Assembly (NCBI GenBank): GCA_947389015.1
Contig: CANDVA010000022.1
Location: 1-41,450, forward strand
DNA from: an uncultured Clostridia bacterium
GTDB lineage: Bacteria; Bacillota; Clostridia; Oscillospirales; Ruminococcaceae
DNA: 41,450 bases
Direction: 5' to 3'
The notes beneath the pieces are model-generated. The model did not search any database. It was not told where the DNA came from and was given only the letters and a program-made list of their open reading frames with translations. Positions 1-7,634 of the stretch are shown here, piece after piece. Every line of letters starts with the position of its first letter. Position 1 is the stretch's first letter. The position numbers and the translations under genes were made by a program.

Positions 1-126
1 AATTATTTACTATCCTGCTTCCTGCATTGAGCATAGATGTTCTCTCTTTTCATTTGTTTTTATCGTCGTCAACTTCCATTTGTCACTCTGATTATAACAT
101 AGGAAATTCTGTGGTTCAATCTGCAA

Positions 127-696
127 TTAGTGAAAGTGCCTATGTAAAAATGCAGCAACACAAAAGGTAAAAGGGACCAGTAAAACGCCATACGCCGCGG
201 GCGTTTCGCCGAACGCGATGGGGCTGCCCTCGAAATGCGCCCTCAGCCTGTCCATAATTTCGGCGTTGTCAAGGGTCGCGGGTAAAAGTTCAACGATAAC
301 CTTGTTGCTCGCCTCGTCTATCCGCATGCCGTTGTAATGCCCCAATTCGGGAAAGCTCTCCTCAAGCTCCGTTTTTATTTGCCCCTCGTACATATAAAGC
401 TCGTTCCTGCCGTATTCGACCTCTACGAATTCCACACAGCCGTATTTATCCGGCAAAAAATCCAATTCGGAATTATAATCCGACGTGACGTAAACCAAAA
501 GCTTTTCTCCGTCGATATCACTTCCGCCGTAGTAGTCGGGGTAGACAAGTATACTCCCGTTAAGGAATTCGCCGCGCAGTTCCGCATCCGCCGCCTTGAC
601 CTCCTCCGATCCTTGGTCGGCGAACCCGCCGCGTTCCTTCGAGCACCCCGCGCATAACAGCACAGCCGCAAGCAAAAAAGCGGATAAACGTTTCAT
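127..696 (-). CDS. Putative lipoprotein of unknown function
   Basis: The protein has 189 residues and begins with a lipoprotein signal peptide: MKR, a hydrophobic stretch, then the lipobox LCAGC with the lipidated Cys at residue 18. It should be exported and anchored to the outer face of the membrane. I recognise no domain in the remainder, which is acidic and predicted to be mixed alpha/beta; the last 20 or so residues are hydrophobic and His-rich (VLLVPFTFCVAAFLH), which is odd for a soluble lipoprotein. The ATG at 696 is preferred over the in-frame GTG at 705, because GGGGAG sits 7 nt before the ATG but directly abuts the GTG. The gene stands alone behind its own promoter and diverges from the acyl-CoA synthetase. 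Function unknown. Confidence 0.75.
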   Translation of the reverse strand: MKRLSAFLLAAVLLCAGCSKERGGFADQGSEEVKAADAELRGEFLNGSILVYPDYYGGSDIDGEKLLVYVTSDYNSELDFLPDKYGCVEFVEVEYGRNELYMYEGQIKTELEESFPELGHYNGMRIDEASNKVIVELLPATLDNAEIMDRLRAHFEGSPIAFGETPAAYGVLLVPFTFCVAAFLHRHFH

Positions 697-725
697 TTTG
701 ATCACTCCCCTTTTCTATCGCTTAT

Positions 726-755
726 ATTATATCATAGATTACGTTATAATGTCAA
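726..755 (-). promoter_or_regulatory. Sigma-A-type promoter for the lipoprotein gene
   Basis: On the minus strand TTGACA (755-750) and TATAAT (731-726) are separated by 18 bp. Transcription would start about 20-25 nt before the ATG at 696. Confidence 0.7.
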
Positions 756-807
756 CTTGAAATCGTCATTAAATTTCAATATACACAAAATCTTCACACG
801 ATTTCCC

Positions 808-836
808 TTGACAAAAATTTTTAATTGATATATAAT
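808..836 (+). promoter_or_regulatory. Consensus sigma-A promoter for the acyl-CoA synthetase
   Basis: A perfect TTGACA (808-813) and perfect TATAAT (831-836) are separated by 17 bp. The predicted start near 843 leaves a leader of about 90 nt before the ATG at 934. Confidence 0.8.
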
Positions 837-892
837 GATATTTGAATAAGGTAATATTTAGCAGACTAATGCGGTAATAATAACCATATACA

Positions 893-905
893 GCGCACAG
901 TGCGC
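893..905. promoter_or_regulatory. 13-bp palindrome in the synthetase leader
   Basis: GCGCAC-A-GTGCGC is a perfect 6-bp inverted repeat around one base, about 50 bp downstream of the predicted transcription start and 28 bp before the start codon. An outer imperfect pair, TAATGCG (867-873) with CGCATTA (903-909), overlaps it. It could be a repressor operator or a leader hairpin. No regulator gene is adjacent. Confidence 0.4.
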
Positions 906-933
906 ATTATATAAGGAAGAGGAGAAACTGTAA

Positions 934-2610
934 ATGGACGTAGAAAGCTACCACCTGAATTTCGTCACCGAGGAATACGGCGAGGACGGAATACTCAAAA
1001 AATTCGGGATAAAATACCCCGACAACTTTAACTTCGGCTATGACATTATCGACAAATTTGCCGAAATGGAACCCGACCGCCGCGCGCTTATGTGGGTCGA
1101 TCTGGAGGGCAACGAAAAGCTGCTCACCTTCGGCGACCTGTCAAGGCTGTCAAATAAGGCGGCGAATATGTTCCTCGATATGGGGATAAAGAAGGGCGAC
1201 TGCGTAATGCTCGTCCTCAAGCGGCATTATCAGTTCTGGTACGCGTTATACGCGCTTATCAAGATCGGCGCTGTCGCGATACCCGCGACGCACCTGCTCA
1301 CTCCGAAAGACTTCACCTATCGCTTCAACGCCGCGAACGTAAAGGCTGTTATCGCCACTCATTCGGGCAAGGTCGGGCAGTATATCGAGGAAGGCGAAAA
1401 GCTCGCCGACCACGTTATTGACTGTAATTTTATGGTCAACGGCTGCCGCGACGGCTGGATAGACTTCGACGAGGAGATCGGGAAATACCCCGATACCATG
1501 GAGCGCGTTCCAACCAAGGCGGACGAGCTGTTCCTGATGTATTTCACCTCCGGAACCACGGGCTACCCCAAAATGGCGGTGCACGATCACACCATAGCCC
1601 TCGCGCATATCCAGAACGCCAAGCACTGGCATAAGGTCGACCCGAACGGTATCCACCTTACGATATCCGACACGGGCTGGGCAAAGGCGGCATGGGGAAA
1701 GATCTTCGGACAGACCGCAATGGGAACGTGCATTTTCGTGTACGATTTCGACAAGTTTATCCCCGACAATATGCTTCGCATTATTGAAAAATACAAGATA
1801 ACCACGCTCTGCGCGCCGCCTACCATGTTCCGCTTTTTCATTGCCGAGGGCCTTGACAAATACGACCTGTCGAGCCTGAAATACTGCAATATCGCTGGCG
1901 AGGCGCTCTCGGGAGAGGTATTCAACAAGTGGTACGAGCACACGGGCTTAAAGCTTATGGAGGGCTTCGGACAGAGCGAGAGCACCTGCCTTATCGGAAA
2001 CATTATCGGAATGACCCCCAAACCCGGCTCTATGGGCAAGCCCACGCCGCTGTACGAGGTAGACCTTGTGGACAGTGAGGGCAATTCCGTTAAACCGGGA
2101 GAGGTCGGAGAAATAGTTATCAAGGGCGAATACTGCAATACCCCAGGACTTTTCCGCGGCTACTACAAAAGCCCCGAGCTTACCGACAAGGTGTGGTACG
2201 ACGGCTATTACCATACGGGCGATACCGCCAAGCGCGACGAGGACGGCTACTACTGGTACGTAGGTCGCAACGACGACGTTATAAAATCCAGCGGCTACCG
2301 CATAGGTCCGTTTGAGGTCGAAAGCGTTGTGGTGACGCACCCCGCGGTGCTCGAGTGCGCCGTAACGGGCGCTCCGCACCCTATCCGCGGCGAGGTCGTA
2401 AAGGCGACTATCGTGCTCGCCAAGGGCTACGAGCCGAGCGAGGAGCTCAAGGTGGAGATACAGAACCACGTCAAGCGCAACACCGCGCCGTACAAATATC
2501 CGCGTATAGTGGAATTCGTCGACGAGCTGCCCAAAACGGTCAGCGGAAAGATACGCCGCACGGAGATACGCAAGCACGACTTTGAGGACGCGAAAAACGA
2601 CGAAAAATAA
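934..2610 (+). CDS. AMP-forming acyl-CoA synthetase (ANL superfamily)
   Basis: A 558-residue adenylate-forming enzyme that should activate a carboxylic acid to the acyl-AMP and then the acyl-CoA. The ANL motifs are all present and in order: the P-loop-like A3 YFTSGTTGYPK (203-213), A5 GFGQSES, A7 YHTGD, A8 GRNDDVIKSSGYRIGPFEVES with its hinge, and A10 PKTVSGKIRR with the catalytic Lys near 539. Length and motif spelling fit the medium-chain acyl-CoA synthetase/acetyl-CoA synthetase-like branch; the acyl substrate cannot be told from sequence. No signal peptide, so cytosolic. AGGAG lies 10 nt before the ATG. It is monocistronic, between a consensus promoter and a strong terminator. Confidence 0.9.
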   Translation: MDVESYHLNFVTEEYGEDGILKKFGIKYPDNFNFGYDIIDKFAEMEPDRRALMWVDLEGNEKLLTFGDLSRLSNKAANMFLDMGIKKGDCVMLVLKRHYQFWYALYALIKIGAVAIPATHLLTPKDFTYRFNAANVKAVIATHSGKVGQYIEEGEKLADHVIDCNFMVNGCRDGWIDFDEEIGKYPDTMERVPTKADELFLMYFTSGTTGYPKMAVHDHTIALAHIQNAKHWHKVDPNGIHLTISDTGWAKAAWGKIFGQTAMGTCIFVYDFDKFIPDNMLRIIEKYKITTLCAPPTMFRFFIAEGLDKYDLSSLKYCNIAGEALSGEVFNKWYEHTGLKLMEGFGQSESTCLIGNIIGMTPKPGSMGKPTPLYEVDLVDSEGNSVKPGEVGEIVIKGEYCNTPGLFRGYYKSPELTDKVWYDGYYHTGDTAKRDEDGYYWYVGRNDDVIKSSGYRIGPFEVESVVVTHPAVLECAVTGAPHPIRGEVVKATIVLAKGYEPSEELKVEIQNHVKRNTAPYKYPRIVEFVDELPKTVSGKIRRTEIRKHDFEDAKNDEK

Positions 2611-2616
2611 CCTCCT

Positions 2617-2647
2617 CGGAGCCCGGTATTATTCGGGCTCCGTTTTT
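2617..2647 (+). terminator. Rho-independent terminator after the acyl-CoA synthetase
   Basis: CGGAGCCCG pairs with CGGGCTCCG across the 8-nt loop GTATTATT, followed by five T. It starts 7 nt after the stop codon. Confidence 0.9.
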
Positions 2648-2656
2648 CGTTTTCTC

Positions 2657-2685
2657 TTGACTTTGCCCATTAAAAGTTGTATAAT
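2657..2685 (+). promoter_or_regulatory. Sigma-A promoter of the ppa-maf operon
   Basis: TTGACT (2657-2662), a 17-bp spacer and TATAAT (2680-2685), about 40 bp before the ppa start. It begins 10 bp after the upstream terminator. Confidence 0.8.
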
Positions 2686-2727
2686 ATGTACAACCGTTAG
2701 ATTTACATAAAGAAAGGATATAAAGCT

Positions 2728-3303
2728 ATGAACATATGGCATGACGTGAACCCCGCAAGAATAACCCCGAATGATTTCCTCGCCGTAGTCGAGATCGAAA
2801 AGGGCAGCAAGAAAAAGTACGAGCTTGACAAGCAGACGGGTCTGATAATCCTCGACCGTATCCTGTACACATCCACTCACTACCCCGCGAACTACGGCTT
2901 TATCCCGCGCACTCTTGCCGACGACGGCGACCCGCTCGACGTGCTTATCCTCTGCAACGAGCCTATCGATCCGCTCGTACTCGTGCAGTGCTACCCGATA
3001 GGCGTTATCACCATGCTTGACAACGGGCGCAACGACGAAAAGATAATCGCGATCCCGTTTGAGGACCCGACCTTCAACGCGTACAGAGGGATCGAGGCGC
3101 TGCCTTCTCACATTTTCCAAGAGATGCGCCACTTCTTCTCGGTCTACAAGCAGCTCGAGGACAAGGAGACCGCCGTCGACGAGGTACAGGGACAGAAAAA
3201 GGCGGTCGAGGTCATCAGGCAGTGTATCGACAACTACAACGAGATATACGCTCCCGATCACCCGTTCGTACCCGAGCACGTTACAAGCAAGGAGAAGAAA
3301 TGA
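2728..3303 (+). CDS. ppa: Inorganic pyrophosphatase (family I)
   Basis: A 191-residue soluble pyrophosphatase that hydrolyses PPi to two phosphates and so pulls nucleotide- and acyl-activating reactions forward. The family I signature D-G-D-P-L-D is at 66-71, and the HYPANYGFIP segment just before it is also characteristic of the family. Length matches the usual 170-200 residues. AAAGGA precedes the ATG. Its stop overlaps the maf start by 4 nt (ATGA), indicating translational coupling. Being the first gene behind a strong promoter fits its housekeeping role; it also suits the adjacent synthetase and Maf, both of which release PPi. Confidence 0.95.
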   Translation: MNIWHDVNPARITPNDFLAVVEIEKGSKKKYELDKQTGLIILDRILYTSTHYPANYGFIPRTLADDGDPLDVLILCNEPIDPLVLVQCYPIGVITMLDNGRNDEKIIAIPFEDPTFNAYRGIEALPSHIFQEMRHFFSVYKQLEDKETAVDEVQGQKKAVEVIRQCIDNYNEIYAPDHPFVPEHVTSKEKK

Positions 3304-3851
3304 TCTTAGCAAGTCAGTCGCCGCGCCGACGCGAGCTTTTGGCGTTTATCGAGCCCGATTTCCGAGTTATCCCCGCAACGGGCGAGGAAAATATCTCCGA
3401 GGGCGCGACACCCAAGCAAACGGTACTCGCACTTTCTCGTCAGAAAGCGGAGGAGATCGCCGCGCTGCATAAGGGCGAGGTAATTATCGCCGCTGACACG
3501 GTAGTCTCGATAGACGGGAAAATTCTCGGCAAACCGCACAGCGAAGCCGAGGCGTTTGAGATGTTGAATACGCTTTCGGGGCGAGTTCACAGCGTATTCA
3601 CGGGAGTATGCGTGATATTCCCCGACGGCGGCTCCGAGAGCTTCGCCGAGGAAACAAGGGTCGAATTCTATCCGCTCACGGACGCGGAGATCGCCGACTA
3701 TATAGCAACGGGCGACCCTATGGACAAGGCGGGCGCTTACGGGATACAAGAAAAGGGCGCGGCGAACGTCAAGGGCATCGTCGGCGACTTTTACAACGTA
3801 ATGGGCTTACCCGTCGGCAGACTGGCGCGTGTTTTGCGAGGTCATGTATGA
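3300..3851 (+). CDS. maf: Maf-family nucleoside triphosphate pyrophosphatase
   Basis: A 183-residue house-cleaning enzyme that converts non-canonical or excess dTTP/UTP-type nucleotides to monophosphates plus PPi. It starts with the diagnostic SQSPRRRELL and carries ADTVVSIDGKILGKP and the GAYGIQEKGA segment of the family. The start at 3300 is chosen because AAGGAG lies 7 nt upstream and it overlaps the ppa stop as ATGA; a longer upstream extension of the frame has no ribosome binding site and does not look like Maf. Whether it is of the dTTP/UTP or m7GTP subtype is not certain. Confidence 0.93.
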   Translation: MILASQSPRRRELLAFIEPDFRVIPATGEENISEGATPKQTVLALSRQKAEEIAALHKGEVIIAADTVVSIDGKILGKPHSEAEAFEMLNTLSGRVHSVFTGVCVIFPDGGSESFAEETRVEFYPLTDAEIADYIATGDPMDKAGAYGIQEKGAANVKGIVGDFYNVMGLPVGRLARVLRGHV

Positions 3852-4318
3852 TACTCACTGAATTTCCGTTTGAAGATTTCTGCGATAAGACCTTGTTTTC
3901 GGGACGGTGGGAAAAAACACTTTCCGCGCTTTCGAGACAGCGCATCGTGAACATTTTCGGCGTATGGGATAATACAAGCGGCGAATGGTTCGGAGAAGCG
4001 CCTATGCTCGTTGAGCTTGAGAACGGAACGCTCGCCGTAAACGTGCGCTCCGAAAAGTATCTCGCGCTTGCGTGGAACAAGATACTTTCGACCGAAAAAC
4101 CGCGCTGGTTTCCCGAAAATACGGAAATACCCGACTGGCGGGAGGACTTGGATTGGCGCGTATATTCGCCGCTGTGCAAATTCAGGAACACGGAGGTTTT
4201 GCGCGTTGAAGTCGTCGGGAGCGAAAACGCGCTCAACGGTCTGCGTTTTAAAACGGACGAGGGCGGCTTTTTGATAGCCGACGCGGGAGATGTTATCACT
4301 GGGATCTCAGACGAGTAA
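3848..4318 (+). CDS. Hypothetical protein coupled to maf
   Basis: A 156-residue protein that I do not recognise. It starts MILTEFPFEDFCDKTLFSG, contains several Trp residues (GVWDNTSGEWFGEAPM; EDLDWRVYSPLCKF), has no signal peptide or membrane segment, and looks like a compact mainly beta cytosolic protein. The start overlaps the maf stop by 4 nt (ATGA). The reading frame is open further upstream inside maf, but that part is only a shadow. It ends 22 nt before the next GNAT gene. Confidence 0.7.
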   Translation: MILTEFPFEDFCDKTLFSGRWEKTLSALSRQRIVNIFGVWDNTSGEWFGEAPMLVELENGTLAVNVRSEKYLALAWNKILSTEKPRWFPENTEIPDWREDLDWRVYSPLCKFRNTEVLRVEVVGSENALNGLRFKTDEGGFLIADAGDVITGISDE

Positions 4319-4340
4319 AACACGGGAAAAGGAGCGGATC

Positions 4341-4874
4341 ATGAGATTATATTTAGCAAAGCCCGACCTGTATTTTTTTGATCGGTATAACGAAATGATG
4401 ACGGAATGGCAGGCAAGCGGCACGCAGATCGCGCCGTGGTTTCTCGATAAGCCGTTTGAAAATTTGGGGGATTTCGCGGAATTTATTCAAATGCTCGACA
4501 ATTGCGAGCGCGGCAACCTTGACAAGAAATACCCGTCGACGACGTCTTACTTTGTAACGGACGAGAACGGCAGGCTTATCGGAGCAGCTTCTCTTCGCCA
4601 TTATCTGACCGCGGCGGGCTTTAATACATGGGGTCATATAGGCTACGGCGTAAGACCGAACGAACGGCGAAAGGGCTGCGCGACCCATATACTTAAAATG
4701 GTGTTGGCGGAGGCAAAGAGCATGAAAATCCAAAGAGTACTGCTCGGCTGCCACTCCTCAAATATCGGCTCCGCCAAAGTGATAGAAAACTGCGGCGGCG
4801 TTCTTGAAAATGTCGTCGCCGACCCCGACGATAAAAACGAAACGATAAGACGGTATTGGATAGACAATAAATAA
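4341..4874 (+). CDS. GNAT family N-acetyltransferase
   Basis: A 177-residue acetyl-CoA-dependent acyltransferase. The acetyl-CoA-binding region GYGVRPNERRKGCATHILKMVL (motif A, R/Q-x-x-G-x-A type) is clear at about 108-130, followed by the usual NIGSAKVIENCGG motif B near 150. The layout resembles the predicted acetyltransferases of the COG3981 type; the substrate is unknown. The ATG at 4341 is chosen because AAAAGGAG lies 6-8 nt upstream; the frame extends 17 codons further without a site. Confidence 0.85.
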   Translation: MRLYLAKPDLYFFDRYNEMMTEWQASGTQIAPWFLDKPFENLGDFAEFIQMLDNCERGNLDKKYPSTTSYFVTDENGRLIGAASLRHYLTAAGFNTWGHIGYGVRPNERRKGCATHILKMVLAEAKSMKIQRVLLGCHSSNIGSAKVIENCGGVLENVVADPDDKNETIRRYWIDNK

Positions 4875-4889
4875 GAACGGAGAACGCAT

Positions 4890-5372
4890 ATGCAGGAAAT
4901 AAGGAAAGTCACCGAAGAGGATATTCCCGAATGCGTTCGGCTCATACGTCGGAGCTTTCAGACCGTCGCAGACGAATTCGGCTTCACCCCCGAAAAAGAC
5001 CCGAAGTTCACGTCGTATGCCACGACGGAGGAGCGGCTGAGGTGGCATATGCTTTCCGAACGCCGTCCGATGTACGCGTGCTTTGTCGACGGCAAGCTCG
5101 CGGGGTACTATTCGCTGCATATTGCGGACGGCGAGATCGAGCTGTCAAATCTCTGCACCGACCCCGAATACCGTCACCGTAAGATCGGCGAGAGCCTTAT
5201 GCTCCATTCGTTCGACAAAGCGCGCGAGCTCGGGTTCACGGAAATAACTATCGGCGTAGTCGACGCGAACGAACGCGTCAAGCGCTGGTACGAAAGCTAC
5301 GGCTTCACCAAATCGGGCGAGTGCGGCGCGTACCTCACATTTCATTGCATTTTTATGAAAAGACCTCTTTGA
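4890..5372 (+). CDS. GNAT family N-acetyltransferase
   Basis: A 160-residue GNAT protein with the acetyl-CoA signature NLCTDPEYRHRKIGESLMLHSF (motif A) and VVDANERVKRWYESYGF (motif B), as in small-molecule or peptide N-acetyltransferases. It is only distantly like the preceding GNAT, so this is not a recent tandem duplication. ACGGAG lies upstream of the ATG and the gap to the previous gene is 15 nt, consistent with one operon. Acceptor unknown. Confidence 0.85.
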   Translation: MQEIRKVTEEDIPECVRLIRRSFQTVADEFGFTPEKDPKFTSYATTEERLRWHMLSERRPMYACFVDGKLAGYYSLHIADGEIELSNLCTDPEYRHRKIGESLMLHSFDKARELGFTEITIGVVDANERVKRWYESYGFTKSGECGAYLTFHCIFMKRPL

Positions 5373-5394
5373 ACCTATCATGAAAGGAAAAATT

Positions 5395-5982
5395 ATGAGC
5401 GCGAAAAAACTAAAGCTAAGCTACAATTCCCCCGTAATTCTGACGTTCGCGGCTGTATGCCTCGCGACCCTGATACTTGACTGGATAACCAAAGGCTTCA
5501 CCAACCGCCTGCTGTTCGTCTGCTACGGTCACGCGAGCCTGCTCGACCCGCTGACCTATCTGCGTGTGTTCAGCTACGTTTTCGGCCACGCGAGCTTTTC
5601 GCATTTCGCGGGCAATATGACTATGCTCCTGCTCGTAGGTCCTATCGTCGAGGAGCGCTACGGGAGCTGGAACTTATGCATAATGATGGGCGTGACGGCG
5701 CTCGCGGGCGGTATTCTCAATATGCTGTTCTTCAACACGGGAATACTCGGCGCGTCGGGTATCGTATTTATGCTGATAATCCTCAGCGCGTTCACGAATA
5801 TGAAAAAGGGCGAGATACCCCTCACCCTTATCATAATCGCGGCTATCTACCTCGGACAGGAGATATATTCGGGCATTGCCGTCGAAGATAACGTTTCGCA
5901 TTTCGGTCATATTTGCGGCGGCGTTTCGGGACTTGGCTTCGGCACTTGGTTTTATAAGAAAAAATTCGAGATGATGAGATGA
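5395..5982 (+). CDS. Rhomboid-family intramembrane serine protease
   Basis: A 195-residue membrane protein with about six hydrophobic segments. The rhomboid hallmarks are present: FGHASFSHFAGNM (H-x-x-x-N loop), the catalytic Ser in GASGIVF and the catalytic His in NVSHFGHICGG. It should cleave transmembrane substrates within the bilayer; substrates are unknown. The ATG at 5395 is preferred because AAAGGA lies 6 nt before it, whereas the ATG at 5380 has no ribosome binding site and itself supplies that sequence. It sits in the ppa operon, followed by a one-TM protein. Confidence 0.88.
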   Translation: MSAKKLKLSYNSPVILTFAAVCLATLILDWITKGFTNRLLFVCYGHASLLDPLTYLRVFSYVFGHASFSHFAGNMTMLLLVGPIVEERYGSWNLCIMMGVTALAGGILNMLFFNTGILGASGIVFMLIILSAFTNMKKGEIPLTLIIIAAIYLGQEIYSGIAVEDNVSHFGHICGGVSGLGFGTWFYKKKFEMMR

Positions 5983-5997
5983 CCGAAAGGAGCGCTC

Positions 5998-6387
5998 ATG
6001 AATTGTAACGGGTTTGGAGAAAGCGTTTCCGACGGCGCCTTGATAGGCGGATCACTCCTCGGCGCAGCAATCTTGCTGCTTGTCGTTATGCCGCTTTTGA
6101 GCCGCTTTTATAAGGGAGTTGTGCGCGAGATAGTAATCGTAAAAAAGCGCGAGACCGTCCGCGATTTTTTCAGCCCGGGATTTGTCGGACGTAATCGCTC
6201 CGGAGTTCCGCCAAAAAGCTCGTATATGGAAGTGCGCCGCACAAGCGTAGACTACCGCGTCAAAGGGAAAAAGCCGCTGCACACTAAATTTTGCGCCAAG
6301 GAGCTTATGAAAAAGCTGACCGTGGGAGAGACCTACACCGTACGTATACGTCTGAACGATATAATTAAGATCTACCCCAAGCATTAA
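5998..6387 (+). CDS. Small membrane protein of unknown function
   Basis: A 129-residue protein with one transmembrane helix at about 16-36 (LIGGSLLGAAILLLVVMPLL) and a basic cytosolic C-terminal region ending in a beta-rich stretch (GETYTVRIRLNDIIKIYPKH). I do not recognise a family. AAAGGAG lies 6 nt before the ATG and the gap to the rhomboid gene is 15 nt. It is the last gene before a strong terminator. A role with the rhomboid protease is only a guess from adjacency. Confidence 0.7.
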   Translation: MNCNGFGESVSDGALIGGSLLGAAILLLVVMPLLSRFYKGVVREIVIVKKRETVRDFFSPGFVGRNRSGVPPKSSYMEVRRTSVDYRVKGKKPLHTKFCAKELMKKLTVGETYTVRIRLNDIIKIYPKH

Positions 6388-6391
6388 ATTA

Positions 6392-6421
6392 AACGGGATA
6401 ACGTTTGTTATCCCGTTTTTT
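6392..6421. terminator. Terminator between the ppa operon and GH5 gene
   Basis: AACGGGATAAC pairs perfectly with GTTATCCCGTT across the 4-nt loop GTTT, followed by a T-run on the + strand. The GH5 gene ends 4 bp further on in the opposite direction, so the hairpin may serve both sides, though the minus-strand tail (AATTTAAT) is weaker. Confidence 0.9.
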
Positions 6422-6424
6422 GTA

Positions 6425-7525
6425 TTATGAACGAGCCGCGAGACCGTTCTGCTTAGCCGCTTTGACAGCCTCCTCGAGACCCTCCGTGCGCCACGACAGC
6501 GCCGCGCGGTCTATCTCCTCGCCGTTGTCCCAGAACACGGGGCAGATGTGGTATTTAAGGCAATACTCGGTAACGCTCGAAATGTATTTCACGCGGCTTT
6601 CAAGCTCCTTGTCCTTTTTAAGACAGCCGTACTCTCCCATAATAACGGGTACTCCCTTATCGATAAAGCTCTCCTTGAGCTTCCTCATCTGACCGTCAAG
6701 GTATCGGATATCGTCGTCAGTACCCCATGTTTCACGATAGCCCCACTCCGTTCCGCGCTCCGCGATAGCGAAATCGGACGGCGAGTAGTAGTGTACCGAA
6801 AGAATGGTCTTGCCGTCGTCGGGCATTACTATGCCCTCGCAGGAGCGGTCGATATCCGTCCAGTACCCCGCGAGAAGGAGGTAACGGTTTTTGTTGTTCT
6901 TTCCCGAACTGCGGATAAGCTCGGTGAACTCGGCGTTCATTTTGTTGATAAGCTCATAGCCCTGTTCATTTTGAAGATCGTCAAAGCCGATCTCGTTCAT
7001 CGACTCGAATATCAGCTTGTTGGAATAATCGCCAAAACGGTCTGCTATCTGCGTCCATATCGCCTTGTATTTCTCCATGGTGCCGTCGTAATCCACGGAG
7101 GCTTTGCGTATCCATTCGCCGTCGTGGTGAAGATTGATAATAACGAACATATCCTCTTCGACGCACCAGTCAACGATCTCCTGCACTCTCGCGAACCACG
7201 GCTCGCGTATTATATAATCTGGAGCGGCGTCGGCATGCTCGCCCCACGAAACGGGAATGCGTATCGTATCAAAGCCCTGTGACTTTATGTATGTGATAAG
7301 CTCGCGCTGCGTGAGCTGATTACCCCACGATGTCTCGTATTTCAGATCGTCGCCGTTTCCGTTTATCGGGTCGAGCGTGTTGCCGAGATTCCACCCCATA
7401 CCCATCATGTCCACAAACTCCTGCGCCGATTTAGTGTTGACGGTTTTACCTTTCAGGTCGGCGCTGCAGCCCGTGCAGCCGATCACGAACACAAGCGCCA
7501 AAAATACGGATAAAAGTTTTTTCAT
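6425..7525 (-). CDS. GH5 family lipoprotein endoglucanase
   Basis: A 366-residue secreted glycoside hydrolase. The signal peptide ends in a lipobox with the lipidated Cys at residue 20 (VIGCTGC). The GH5 (beta/alpha)8 barrel follows: MGWNLGNTLD near 43-52, IRIPVSW at 88-94, NLHHD at 131-135, acid/base Glu178 in FESMNE and nucleophile Glu298 in MGEYG. Both catalytic glutamates are intact, so it should be active on beta-1,4-glucans. There is no dockerin or carbohydrate-binding module. The ATG at 7525 has AAAGGAG 5 nt upstream; the frame continues upstream through the intergenic repeat but that part is not protein-like. Monocistronic, with its own promoter. Confidence 0.92.
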   Translation of the reverse strand: MKKLLSVFLALVFVIGCTGCSADLKGKTVNTKSAQEFVDMMGMGWNLGNTLDPINGNGDDLKYETSWGNQLTQRELITYIKSQGFDTIRIPVSWGEHADAAPDYIIREPWFARVQEIVDWCVEEDMFVIINLHHDGEWIRKASVDYDGTMEKYKAIWTQIADRFGDYSNKLIFESMNEIGFDDLQNEQGYELINKMNAEFTELIRSSGKNNKNRYLLLAGYWTDIDRSCEGIVMPDDGKTILSVHYYSPSDFAIAERGTEWGYRETWGTDDDIRYLDGQMRKLKESFIDKGVPVIMGEYGCLKKDKELESRVKYISSVTEYCLKYHICPVFWDNGEEIDRAALSWRTEGLEEAVKAAKQNGLAARS

Positions 7526-7556
7526 AATATCTCCTTTATATTGATTTATTTTGTAT

Positions 7557-7585
7557 ATTATATCATATAAAGGCGATTTAAACAA
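7557..7585 (-). promoter_or_regulatory. Probable promoter of the GH5 gene
   Basis: On the minus strand TTGTTT (7585-7580), a 17-bp spacer and a perfect TATAAT (7562-7557), about 30 bp before the start codon. The -35 is weak, leaving room for activation. Confidence 0.55.
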
Positions 7586-7634
7586 TTGCGGTTTACGACA
7601 TTTCACACAATTTTCATTTTTCTTTGGTTGTTCA

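Noticed and set aside
1-126. Left edge of the window
   Set aside because: AT-rich sequence with no gene start, promoter or clear hairpin that I can support.
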